Made by a program: the position numbers and the translations under genes. A stretch of DNA of 64,000 nucleotides from Pseudomonas oryzihabitans (lineage in GTDB: Bacteria > Pseudomonadota > Gammaproteobacteria > Pseudomonadales > Pseudomonadaceae). The stretch lies in NCBI RefSeq assembly GCF_007665395.1, contig NZ_VDND01000003.1, forward strand, positions 1-64,000, read 5' to 3'. This document shows, piece after piece, positions 9,084 to 16,900 of the stretch. The notes beneath the pieces are model-generated. The model saw only the letters and a list, made by a program, of their open reading frames with translations, had not been told where the DNA came from and made no database searches. Within the stretch, counting starts at the first letter, position 1. Each line of letters opens with the position of its first letter.

Positions 9084-9664
9084 TGGAAGGCCGCGCGCTG
9101 GTCGGCGCTAAGGGCGTCGCTGGCCTGGCCGTCGAGCCTGAGCAGGCTGCGGTCGCCCTGAGTCTCGCGGATTTCCACCTGCTCCACCAGGGCCCCGCCC
9201 TGGATGAGGATGCCGTCGAACACCTGCTTGAGCAGGGCGCCGCGCGGGGTCAGGCGCAGTTGCCAGTGGCTGGCACCGCCGCTCAGGGCCAGCTCGAAGT
9301 CGCGCTCCAGGCCGCTGCGGTCACCGCCGAGCACGGCGAGGAACAGGGCGCTCTGGCGTGCCGCCAGGTCACTGCCGGGCAACGGCGTCCAGCCGGCCGG
9401 CGTCTGCTTGGCGATGGCGCCGGGGGTGATGCGATAGGTCTGCGCCAGGGGCTTTTCCAGCCGCCAGAGCAGGCCCAGGCCGCGCGCCAGGGTGAAGTGG
9501 CCACTGCTGGTCAGCGGTTGTGGCAGGGCGCGCAGATAACGCTGCTGGACGAAACGGCCCTCGACCACCGCCGGCCGTGCCAGCTGGGTGGCCAGGTCGT
9601 CGAGGTCGAAGGCCTGGGCCAGGGGGGCGGCCAGGATGAGCAACAGCGCGATCAGCTTGTGCAT
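9080..9664 (-). CDS. apeL: LolA-like outer-membrane carrier protein (ApeL-like)
   Basis: 194 residues with a cleavable signal peptide (MHKLIALLLILAAPLAQA). The mature protein has VEGRFVQQRYL near its start and a SSGHFTLARGLGLLW segment, both typical of LolA-fold periplasmic carriers. It probably ferries the pigment from ApeM toward the outer membrane. ATG 9664 is chosen for the signal peptide; the longer frame upstream is arginine- and proline-rich shadow sequence. It overlaps the thioesterase gene by 13 bases. Confidence 0.85.
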   Translation of the reverse strand: MHKLIALLLILAAPLAQAFDLDDLATQLARPAVVEGRFVQQRYLRALPQPLTSSGHFTLARGLGLLWRLEKPLAQTYRITPGAIAKQTPAGWTPLPGSDLAARQSALFLAVLGGDRSGLERDFELALSGGASHWQLRLTPRGALLKQVFDGILIQGGALVEQVEIRETQGDRSLLRLDGQASDALSADQRAAFQ

Positions 9665-10086
9665 GCCAGGGCCCTCTCTACCGCCTCGACGAACACCTTG
9701 GGCGAGGCCAGCTGCATCTCGCGGCTGGCCAGGTCCACGGCCACCTGCACGGTGCTGGCGCGGGTCAGGCGTTCGCCGGTGGCGGCGTCGCTGATCAGGT
9801 AATGGAGCTTGAGGCGATGCTCCCATTCCACCAGGTCGACCCGTACCCGCACGCGCTGCTGGAACAGCAGCGGGCGGATATAGCGGATCTGCAGGTCGAT
9901 CACCGGCCAGCCATAGCCGGAGTCGCGCATCTGCAGGTAGTTGTGCCCGAGGCGGTCGAGCAGGGCGCAGCGCGCCACCTCCAGGTACTTCACATAATGG
10001 CCGTGCCAGACGATCTCCATCATGTCGACGTCGAAGAAGGGGATGTCGATCTCCACCTCGACCTGCAGGGCACCGGTCTTACGCAT
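9652..10086 (-). CDS. apeK: 4-hydroxybenzoyl-CoA-type thioesterase (ApeK-like)
   Basis: 144 residues, hotdog fold of the acyl-CoA thioesterase family; FFDVDMMEIVWHGHYVKYLE is the usual active-site region with Asp and His. It may release the finished polyene from ACP or edit stalled chains. ATG 10086 has a GGAGG ribosome site four bases away. An alternative GTG at 10119 would make a GTGA overlap with the upstream gene and add 11 residues. Confidence 0.85.
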   Translation of the reverse strand: MRKTGALQVEVEIDIPFFDVDMMEIVWHGHYVKYLEVARCALLDRLGHNYLQMRDSGYGWPVIDLQIRYIRPLLFQQRVRVRVDLVEWEHRLKLHYLISDAATGERLTRASTVQVAVDLASREMQLASPKVFVEAVERALACTS

Positions 10087-10115
10087 GGCGCCTCCGGCAA
10101 CTGTTGCGACCAGCC

Positions 10116-11036
10116 TCACGCATCATGGCGACTCCAGAAGGGATAGAAATTGAACCACTGCCGCGGGGCCTTCAGGCAGTGGGCGGCGAGGCGCTCGGCA
10201 TAGGCCTGGGCCAGGCCCTGGATACCGGCGGCGCGCTCCTGGCGGCGCCAGCTTGGCGCCGGGGCGAAGTCTTCCAGGTAGAGGTGGTAGCCGTCGTCCT
10301 CGCGCAGGCAGAACAGCAGGTTGGTCGGGCAGCGCAGCAGGTGGGCCAGCAGCCAGGGTCCCTGGGGAAAGGGCGCCGGGGCGCCGAGGAAGTCCACCGC
10401 GACGGTGCGCCCGCCATGCAGCGGCACCCGGTCGCCGGCGATGGCCAGCCATTCGCCGCGTTCCAGGCGCTCGCTCAGCTGCAGCATCACCGCCGGGTCC
10501 AGTTCGCTGACCTGGATCAGCCGCAGGTCGCTGGCGCCGGCTTCTTCCAGCAGGCGATTGAAGGCCTCGGCATGGCGGGTGTGCACCAGCACATTGAGGC
10601 GCACCCGGCGCCCCAGCTGGGCCAGGGCACGGCAGACCTCCAGGTTGCCCAGGTGGGCGGTGACCAGGATCTCGCCACGCGGCCCGTGCATGCGGCTGTG
10701 CACCTGGTCCTCGTCGTGCAGGCGCACCTGGTCCAGGCCGAGCCGGCCATTCCAGGCGTCGAGCTTGTCCAGCAGGGCCTCGGCGAAGGCCATGAACTGG
10801 GCATAGCCGCTGCGCCAGCTGGGCTGCAGGTCGGGGCGACCGCTCCAGTCTGCCAGGCGCTGCTGGTACTCGCCGATGCCACGGCGGGCCCGGGCGCCGA
10901 ACAGGAAGAAATACAGCACGATCAGCCGCAGCAGCGGGGCGATGGCGCGGCGGCCCAGGTGGCGTGCCAGCCAGGCGGTGAGGCGCATCAGCAGCGGGCT
11001 GCCGCGCTCGCGCTGCTGCGCCCAGTGGCCGCTCAC
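10116..11036 (-). CDS. LpxL-like lysophospholipid acyltransferase (C-terminal half of an ApeJ)
   Basis: 306 residues. The start VSGHWAQQRERGS is typical of LpxL/HtrB-type acyltransferases, and HLGNLE (HxxxxE) is the acyltransferase active site. In E. coli-type clusters this domain is fused to the glycosyltransferase as ApeJ; here the two are separate cistrons joined by a GTGA overlap at 11033-11036. It likely acylates the lipid or sugar anchor of the pigment in the inner membrane. GTG 11036 is chosen because of the overlap and because homology begins there. Confidence 0.85.
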   Translation of the reverse strand: MSGHWAQQRERGSPLLMRLTAWLARHLGRRAIAPLLRLIVLYFFLFGARARRGIGEYQQRLADWSGRPDLQPSWRSGYAQFMAFAEALLDKLDAWNGRLGLDQVRLHDEDQVHSRMHGPRGEILVTAHLGNLEVCRALAQLGRRVRLNVLVHTRHAEAFNRLLEEAGASDLRLIQVSELDPAVMLQLSERLERGEWLAIAGDRVPLHGGRTVAVDFLGAPAPFPQGPWLLAHLLRCPTNLLFCLREDDGYHLYLEDFAPAPSWRRQERAAGIQGLAQAYAERLAAHCLKAPRQWFNFYPFWSRHDA

Positions 11037-11770
11037 CGGCGTACCCGCCGCCAGAGCAGGCGCGGTGCGCGGACCAGCATGCCGAAGAACAGCCGGGTGT
11101 GCATGCGCGAGATCAGCACGTTGTCCTGCCAGAGGCGAAAGTGCGAGCGGCCATCCAGGGGGTAGTGCACCCGGGTCGGGCGCCAGCGCATCGGCTGGTT
11201 GCGCCAGGCCAGGCGCACCAGGATCTCCGGGTCGAAATCCATGCGCTTGCCCAGGCCACCGGCGCGGATCACCGCCAGGGTCGGCGCCAGCGGATAGACG
11301 CGAAAGCCGCACATGCTGTCACGGATCTCCAGCGACAGGCTGTTGATCCAGACCCAGACATGGGTGAGGTAGCGGGCATAGAGCCGGCCCTTGGGTACCG
11401 AGTCGTCGAAGCGCGGATAGCCGCAGATCAGCGCGTCTGGATGCGCCTGGGCCTCGGCCAGGAAGGCGGCCACGTCGTCGAGGTCGTGCTGGCCATCGGC
11501 GTCGACCTGCAGGGCGTGGCTGAAGCCCAGTCGCTGCGCCTCGGCCAGGCCGGCCATCACCGCGCCGCCCTTGCCCTGATTGACCGGCAGGCGCAGCAGA
11601 TGGATGTCGGGTTGCCTGGCCAGCGCGTCCATCACCCGGGCGCAGGCGGGGCTGGAGGCATCGTCCACCAGCACGCAGGGCAGGACGCGCTGGCGCAGGG
11701 CCTGGACCACCAGGGGCAGGGCGTGCTCGTGGTCGAACACCGGGATCACCGCGCAGGCACGAAAACTCAA
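11033..11770 (-). CDS. apeJ: Family 2 glycosyltransferase (N-terminal half of an ApeJ), TTG start
   Basis: 245 residues. GT-A fold with VIPVFDHE at the N-terminus, VDDASSP, NQGKGGAVMAGL and the metal-binding VDADGQHD, as in dolichol-phosphate-mannose-synthase-like transferases. It likely adds a sugar to the lipid carrier of the aryl polyene. The start is TTG 11770, in a TTGA overlap with the AMP-ligase gene; the open frame upstream has no homology. The partner acyltransferase overlaps the 3' end. Confidence 0.85.
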   Translation of the reverse strand: MSFRACAVIPVFDHEHALPLVVQALRQRVLPCVLVDDASSPACARVMDALARQPDIHLLRLPVNQGKGGAVMAGLAEAQRLGFSHALQVDADGQHDLDDVAAFLAEAQAHPDALICGYPRFDDSVPKGRLYARYLTHVWVWINSLSLEIRDSMCGFRVYPLAPTLAVIRAGGLGKRMDFDPEILVRLAWRNQPMRWRPTRVHYPLDGRSHFRLWQDNVLISRMHTRLFFGMLVRAPRLLWRRVRR

Positions 11771-13413
11771 GACTGCGGCTCCTTGAGCAGGATGCGCCCG
11801 GAGGAGCAGGCGGCTTCGCCCTGGCGGAAGGCGAAGTGCAGCTTGCTGCGGGCGGCGTCGAAGTGGAAGGTCAGGGTCACCCGGTCGCCGGGGCGCAGCA
11901 GTTGCTGGAACTTGAGCACTTCCATCCCGGCGAAGTCGGCGGGCAGCTCCAGATGCTGGCGCGCCAGGCGCTGGGCCCAGCCGACCTGCACCACCCCTGG
12001 CACCACCGGCGCCGTGGGGAAGTGGCCGGAAAAGAACGCCAGGTCCGGGGTGATTGCCAACTCCAGGCGCCAGCCGTCGGCCGTCCGTTCGACGCTCAGT
12101 GGCTCGATGTCCACCGGCCGTGGTTGGGACAGCAGGCGCTCCACCTCCGCCTGGGCCAGCTTGCCCTGGGCGCTGTAGGGCAGCGCGAGCAGCAGGCGCC
12201 AGCGGCGCGGCAGCGCTATGGCCTCGCAATGGCCGACCAGATGCGCGCGCAGCTCGGCCACCAGGGCGCGGCGACCGCCGTTGCGCAGCTGGTGCAGGCC
12301 GTGCTCGCTGAGGGCGACCAGGGCGCCGAGCAGGGCGCGGCCCTGCTGCACCACCCCCAGGCGCACGTCGGCGATGGCGGGATGGCCCAGCAGCCGCGCT
12401 TCCAGGGCTGGCAGGGCAATACGTTTCTCTTCCAGCTTGACGATGCGATCCAGCCGGCCGAGCAGCTCGAAGCGCCCGTCGCCCAGCAGCTGCACCTCAT
12501 CCATGGTCTGCTCGCGCACGCCCCGGGGTAGATAGGGTGAGGTCAGCCAGAGGGCGCCCTCGGCATCCTGGCCCAGTTCGAGGTCGGCGAAGGCCTGCCA
12601 GGGCTGGGGGCCCTGGCGCCAGGCGATGCCGCCGGTCTCGGAGCTGCCATAGACCTCGGTGGGATAACGACCGAAGCGCTGCTGACAGCCCTTGGCGGCC
12701 GCGCCCGGCAGTACGCCGCCGGAAGAGAATACCCGCACCACCTGGCCGAGGACGGCATCGTCGAGATTCTCGCCCAGGCGCTTGAGCAGCGCCGGACTGC
12801 TGATCCATACCGCGCGCCGGCCTTCGCGCAGCAAGGCGGCGGTCTCGCGCTGCAATTCCTCGGTGAAGGGCAGCGCCTGGCGGGCAAAGGGCCGCCCGGC
12901 GCAAAGCGGCCAGAGCACGCGGAACAGCAGGCCATAGATGTGCTGGGTGGAGACGCTGCCGAGCACCGTCGCCTGGCCCAGGGATTCACCCCACAGCCGC
13001 TCCAGGGCGGCGACCTCGTTGGCCAGCTGGAACAGCTGCTTGGCGATCAGCTTGGGTTCACCGCTGGAACCCGAGGTGCTCAGGGTCAGCAGCGGTGCTT
13101 GCAGATCGAGCAGGGCAGGCGCCAGGGGCTCGCTGGCCGCCCAGTCTTCGAGATCATCGAGCCAGGCGTCCAGGCTCGGCGCCAGGCGGGCGCGGGTAGC
13201 GGGCTGGGCATCGGCCGGCAGGATCACCTCGATGCCGGCGCGCCAGGCGCCGAGCAGGGCGCAGGCCAGGTCCTCGGCATCGTCCAGGTGCAGCGCCAGA
13301 CGCTGGAGGCCACGGGCCTGGAAGGCGGCGGCCAGGCGCAGGGCGCGCTGCTTGAGGGCGGCGTCCAGCGGACTCGCCGGGCCGAGCAGCTCGGCCAGGG
13401 GCGTGACGTTCAT
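11767..13413 (-). CDS. apeH: AMP-dependent ligase fused to ApeI-type dehydratase
   Basis: 548 residues in two parts. Residues 1 to about 430 form an acyl-adenylate synthetase with the P-loop STSGSSGEPK (112-121) and YGSSETGG; it would activate the aromatic starter (4-hydroxybenzoate-like in known systems) and load it on ACP. Residues about 445-548 form a hotdog dehydratase-like domain with GHFP..PVVPGV (His464). In E. coli-type clusters these are separate proteins ApeH and ApeI. The position of the catalytic Glu of FabZ appears to be Gly. ATG 13413 makes an ATGA overlap with apeG. Confidence 0.88.
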   Translation of the reverse strand: MNVTPLAELLGPASPLDAALKQRALRLAAAFQARGLQRLALHLDDAEDLACALLGAWRAGIEVILPADAQPATRARLAPSLDAWLDDLEDWAASEPLAPALLDLQAPLLTLSTSGSSGEPKLIAKQLFQLANEVAALERLWGESLGQATVLGSVSTQHIYGLLFRVLWPLCAGRPFARQALPFTEELQRETAALLREGRRAVWISSPALLKRLGENLDDAVLGQVVRVFSSGGVLPGAAAKGCQQRFGRYPTEVYGSSETGGIAWRQGPQPWQAFADLELGQDAEGALWLTSPYLPRGVREQTMDEVQLLGDGRFELLGRLDRIVKLEEKRIALPALEARLLGHPAIADVRLGVVQQGRALLGALVALSEHGLHQLRNGGRRALVAELRAHLVGHCEAIALPRRWRLLLALPYSAQGKLAQAEVERLLSQPRPVDIEPLSVERTADGWRLELAITPDLAFFSGHFPTAPVVPGVVQVGWAQRLARQHLELPADFAGMEVLKFQQLLRPGDRVTLTFHFDAARSKLHFAFRQGEAACSSGRILLKEPQS

Positions 13414-13982
13414 GGCTGCCTCCGCACGCGTTGGCGGATCAGCCATTCACCGGCGAACAGCAGGCCCATCAGGGCATAGGCGATCACCCCGGTATAGAGC
13501 GTCCACCAGGCCAGCGGCGCCCAGAGCGCCAGGGCCGCGGCGGTCGCGGCATTGCCCAGGAAGAACAGGCACCAAACCTGGGTTACCCGGCGGGTATAGC
13601 GCACCGCGCGCGGCGGCAACTCGGGTTCGCGCAGCCGCGCCAGGCGCTCGATCAGCGGCTGGCCGCGCAGCAGGCTCAGGCCGAACAGCGCCAGCAGGAA
13701 CAGGCTGAGCAGCACCGGATACCAGCGCAGCAGCACGGCGGCGTCGCTCAGCGCCAGCAGCAGGCAGAAGCCCAGGGCGACCAGGGCGGTGCCGCGCTGC
13801 AGGCCATGGAGGCCGGGTTGCAGCAGCCGCAGCCCCCAGAGGGCGCCGAGACCGGCGGCGAACAGCCGTGGCGAGAGGTGCTGCAGGCCGAAATAGACGG
13901 CGAACGGGTAGGCCAGGCCGAGCAGGAGCAGCAGGGCGCCGGCGACCAGGCCCAGGGGCGAGCGGGAAGGCAGGGCACTCAT
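13410..13982 (-). CDS. apeG: COG4648-type membrane protein (ApeG-like)
   Basis: 190 residues with about six hydrophobic segments spread over the length and a short basic C-terminus (RQRVRRQP). This matches the integral membrane protein found in APE clusters between ACP and ligase genes; its function is unknown. ATG 13982 lies 10 bases after the apeF stop at 13993. Confidence 0.8.
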   Translation of the reverse strand: MSALPSRSPLGLVAGALLLLLGLAYPFAVYFGLQHLSPRLFAAGLGALWGLRLLQPGLHGLQRGTALVALGFCLLLALSDAAVLLRWYPVLLSLFLLALFGLSLLRGQPLIERLARLREPELPPRAVRYTRRVTQVWCLFFLGNAATAAALALWAPLAWWTLYTGVIAYALMGLLFAGEWLIRQRVRRQP

Positions 13983-13992
13983 AAGCGGCGGT

Positions 13993-14247
13993 TCAGGCTT
14001 CCGCTTGGCTGATGCGATGGACGGCCTCGACCACGTCGCCCACGGTGCGCACCTGGCGGAACTGCTCGGCGGCGATCTTGTGGCCGGTCTGGCGGCGCAG
14101 GTGGTCGATCAGGTCGACGGCGTCGATGCTGTCGATCTCCAGGTCCTCGTAGAGATTGGCGTCCAGGGTCACGCGCTCGGGTTCCAGTTCGAACAGCTCG
14201 ACCAGGGCGTTGCGCAGGGTGTCGAAGATGGCGTCACGGGTTTGCAT
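13993..14247 (-). CDS. apeF: Acyl carrier protein (ApeF-like)
   Basis: 84 residues, acidic, with the phosphopantetheine site DSIDAVDL (Ser40). It is the second of two adjacent ACPs that carry the growing polyene. ATG 14247 is supported by a GAGGAGAACGCC ribosome site. The stop of apeE is 10 bases upstream. Confidence 0.92.
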   Translation of the reverse strand: MQTRDAIFDTLRNALVELFELEPERVTLDANLYEDLEIDSIDAVDLIDHLRRQTGHKIAAEQFRQVRTVGDVVEAVHRISQAEA

Positions 14248-14257
14248 GGCGTTCTCC

Positions 14258-14518
14258 TCAGGCGGCGCGCTGGGCGGCGACGAAGGCCGCGAGGGCGTTG
14301 ACGTTGGCGAAGTGGGTGCGGGTGTCCTTGGCTTCGGCGTCGATGCGGATGCCATAGCGCTTCTGGATCGCCAGGCCCAGCTCCAGGGCATCCACCGAAT
14401 CCAGGCCCAGGCCGTCGCCGAACAGGGTCTGGTCGTCGCCGATGTCGTCGACGGTGACGTCCTCGAGGCCGAGCGCCTCGATGATCAGGCTTTTGAGCTC
14501 GAGGTTGAGGTCAGTCAT
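14258..14518 (-). CDS. apeE: Acyl carrier protein (ApeE-like)
   Basis: 86 residues with the phosphopantetheine site GLDSVDALEL (Ser41). In the described APE systems the two ACPs have distinct roles in starter loading and elongation. ATG 14518 overlaps the 3' end of the acyltransferase gene apeD by 8 bases, indicating coupled translation. Confidence 0.92.
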   Translation of the reverse strand: MTDLNLELKSLIIEALGLEDVTVDDIGDDQTLFGDGLGLDSVDALELGLAIQKRYGIRIDAEAKDTRTHFANVNALAAFVAAQRAA

Positions 14519-15278
14519 GGTTGCCGGTTTCCTTCAGGTAGAGCTGGTGCAGCTGGTCGTTGAGTTCACGCGACGCCAGCGGCAGCGGCCGCCCGGCGAA
14601 GGTGGTGGGGTCGATGTCGGCGCCGACCTCCAGCTGGAAGTCGAAGCGCCGCGCGGGAATGCGGTACCAGGGCGTGGCCTTGGTCAGGGTGCTGGGCACC
14701 ACGCGGATGATCACCGGGGTGATGCAGCGGGCGCCGCGCAGCGCGATGGCCGCGGCGCCGCGGTGGAAGCGCGGCGGCTCGCCGGGGGTGGTGCGGGTGC
14801 CCTCGGGAAAGACGATCAGCGTCTGGCCTTCGCGCAGGGCGTCGGCGGCTTCGTCGAGCATCTCGGCGCTGCCGTTGTTGCTGATGTAGCCGGCGGCCTG
14901 GATCTGCCGCTTGAGATAGGGATTCTGCCAGAGGCCCTGCTTGACCACGCAATTGGCGTCGGGCACCAGGCCGATGAGCACCACCACGTCGATCAGCGAG
15001 GGGTGGTTGGCGATGATCAGCTGGCCGGGCCGCCCCAGGCGCTCGCGGCCCTGGATGCTCAGCTTCATCACCCGGGTCAGCACCATGAAGGCGACGAAGG
15101 AGCGGAACAGCCGGGCGTTGGCGCGCCGGGCGCGCTGGCGACGGCGCAGGTCATCCCCGGGCAGGGCCAGCAGGATGGGCAGGATCAGCAACCGGAAGAC
15201 CAGGGCACCGCATCCGAACACCAGGAAATTCAGCCCCGTGGCCAGCAACCGGTAGCCATGGTCGAGCCGGCCGCTCAC
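14511..15278 (-). CDS. apeD: PlsC-like 1-acylglycerol-3-phosphate acyltransferase (ApeD-like)
   Basis: 255 residues. One N-terminal membrane segment (about 15-40), then NHPSLID (HxxxxD catalytic motif) and FPEGTRT, the two standard PlsC-family motifs. Probably attaches acyl chains in building the membrane-anchored pigment. GTG 15278 makes a GTGA overlap with apeC and is preferred to the GTG-less upstream extension. Confidence 0.88.
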   Translation of the reverse strand: MSGRLDHGYRLLATGLNFLVFGCGALVFRLLILPILLALPGDDLRRRQRARRANARLFRSFVAFMVLTRVMKLSIQGRERLGRPGQLIIANHPSLIDVVVLIGLVPDANCVVKQGLWQNPYLKRQIQAAGYISNNGSAEMLDEAADALREGQTLIVFPEGTRTTPGEPPRFHRGAAAIALRGARCITPVIIRVVPSTLTKATPWYRIPARRFDFQLEVGADIDPTTFAGRPLPLASRELNDQLHQLYLKETGNHD

Positions 15279-15997
15279 CCGCGGGCCTCCGCCTGCCACT
15301 GCCAGCCTCGGCCGGCATAGGCATGGTGCAGGGCGCCCCGGCTTTCCAGCAGGCGCAGCAGTTGCAGGGCATGGGGCCAGGCGCTGCCCGCGGCTGCCGC
15401 GGGCGCCGGCATGCCTTGCAGGCTGCAGTCGCTACCGGGCGTGAGCAGCAGGCCGACCGCATAGGGAAAGGGCACGTCGTCGATCTGCGGGGCATAGAGG
15501 ACCGGCGGCGCTTCCTCGGCGATCACCACCAGGACGCCAGTGGCGCCTTCGGCCAACAGGGTGCAGGCCTCCAGCACGGCGTGTTCGAGGCCGTCACGGC
15601 CGGTCGCCAGGGCATTCATCTCGCTGTGATCGCCGCGCAGGATCGACCACTGGCCGATGATGGCGTTGTGCACCGAGAGGCTGAACTGGGTGGGGGAGAG
15701 CGGCTCGCCACGGGCCAGTTCCTGGAGGATGGCCAGGGTGCGTGGCGTCTCGCCGTGGCGCGAGGCGAAGATCAGCGGCAGCGGCGCGCCATGGGCGTCG
15801 GCCAGTGGCCAGGCCACCTGGAAGGTCATCCGCGCCAGGCGGCTGAGGCGACGGCGCTGCATGGCGGGTAGGAAGCTGGCATCGGGCTGGCTGCCGTCGT
15901 CCGCCGGGCTCCAGGGCGCGGCGCACCACTGCTGCCAGGCGGCCTGGTCGACGAGACCAGGCGCCCAGGCGCGCCAATCGCTAATCTGGAAATGCAT
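15275..15997 (-). CDS. apeC: Ketosynthase-like chain length factor (ApeC-like)
   Basis: About 240 residues, shorter than a full ketosynthase. It matches the N-terminal beta-ketoacyl-synthase-like family used as chain length factor: FASRHGETPRT and SPTQFSLSVHNAIIGQWSI are recognisable. No catalytic Cys lies in a TACSS context, fitting a CLF partner of ApeO. It is the first cistron of the operon; ATG 15997 is used, with an in-frame GTG at 16003 as alternative. A promoter lies about 75 bases upstream. Confidence 0.85.
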   Translation of the reverse strand: MHFQISDWRAWAPGLVDQAAWQQWCAAPWSPADDGSQPDASFLPAMQRRRLSRLARMTFQVAWPLADAHGAPLPLIFASRHGETPRTLAILQELARGEPLSPTQFSLSVHNAIIGQWSILRGDHSEMNALATGRDGLEHAVLEACTLLAEGATGVLVVIAEEAPPVLYAPQIDDVPFPYAVGLLLTPGSDCSLQGMPAPAAAAGSAWPHALQLLRLLESRGALHHAYAGRGWQWQAEARG

Positions 15998-16082
15998 CTT
16001 CACGGCTGAATCTACCCCGGAGCCTGCGTGCTTGCCGTTTCATCTATCCCTGATGAGCAGGGTATTGCAGCGTTCGGCGGGC

Positions 16083-16111
16083 ATTATCCAAGCGGCTCCC
16101 ACCCTAGGCAA
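16083..16111 (-). promoter_or_regulatory. Sigma70-type promoter of the APE operon
   Basis: On the minus strand, TTGCCT (16111-16106) and GATAAT (16088-16083) are separated by exactly 17 bases, a good -35/-10 pair. Transcription would start near 16076, giving an untranslated leader of about 75-80 bases before apeC. No other convincing promoter was seen within the tightly overlapping operon. Confidence 0.6.
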
Positions 16112-16274
16112 ACATTTGTCCGCTTGTTGCGACAGGGTGGCGGTGGCGCGCCTGGATTCAGAAACAGGCTAGCGCGATGGGTAGGCGAAGGCGCCCGGCA
16201 AGGGCGTGAAACGCCGCTCCGCGCGACGAGCGGCAATTAAGCAAGGAAATGACGGCTGGGGCTGCGATGAAACA

Positions 16275-16868
16275 GCAGGTTGGGTTGAGACGGCTCCATC
16301 GTCGAAGCCCAACATGGGCGGCACCCCTAGACCGGGTCCGTTGGGCTTCGCTGCGCTCAACCCAACCTACGATAGTCAGCCATGGCTGCGATGAACCGTA
16401 GGTTGGGTTGAGACGGCTCCATCGTCGAAGCCCAACATGGATGGCACCTCTAGCCAAGATCTGTTGGGCTTCGCTGCGCTCAACCCAACCTACGATAGTC
16501 AGCCATGGCTGCGATGAACCGTAGGTTGGGCTGAGACGGCTTCATCGTCGAAGCCCAACATGGGTGGCACCCCTGGCCAGGATCTGTTGGGCTTCGCTGC
16601 GCTCAACCCAACCTACGATAGTCAGCCATGGCCGCAATGAGCCGTAGGTTGGGCTGAGATGGCTCCATCGTCGAAGCCCAACATGGGTGGCACCCCTAGC
16701 CAGGATCTGTTGGGCTTCGCGGCGCTCAACCCAACCTACGATAGTCAGCCATGGCCGCAATGAGCCGTAGGTTGGGTTGAGACGGCCCCATCGTCGAAGC
16801 CCAACGTGGGCGGCACCCCGTGACCGGGTCCGTTGGGCTTCGCGGCGCTCAGCCCAACCTACGATGGC
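16275..16868. repeat. 123-bp tandem repeat array, about 4.8 copies
   Basis: Units begin at 16275, 16398, 16521, 16644 and 16767, an exact 123-base period. Each unit is an imperfect palindrome: GTAGGTTGGG(T/C)TGAGACGGC at the left arm and a CGCTCAACCCAACCTAC right arm, with AAGCCCAACA facing TGTTGGGCTT inside. Because 123 is 41 codons, several frames stay open through the array and give repetitive false proteins. It lies between the APE promoter and the end of the MFS gene. Confidence 0.9.
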
Positions 16869-16900
16869 CCGTCATCGTCGCGCTAAGCCACGCCGCGCCT

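Noticed and set aside
9665..9826. N-terminal extension of the LolA-like protein
   Set aside because: It precedes a clean signal peptide and overlaps the thioesterase gene; start placed at 9664.
16158..16760. Repetitive proteins with WVERSEAQ-type units across the 123-bp array
   Set aside because: The period of 41 codons keeps frames open; there is no ribosome site and the same peptide arises from every module B copy.
16275..16868. CRISPR array
   Set aside because: Units are 123-bp near-identical palindromes without distinct spacers and no cas gene is near.
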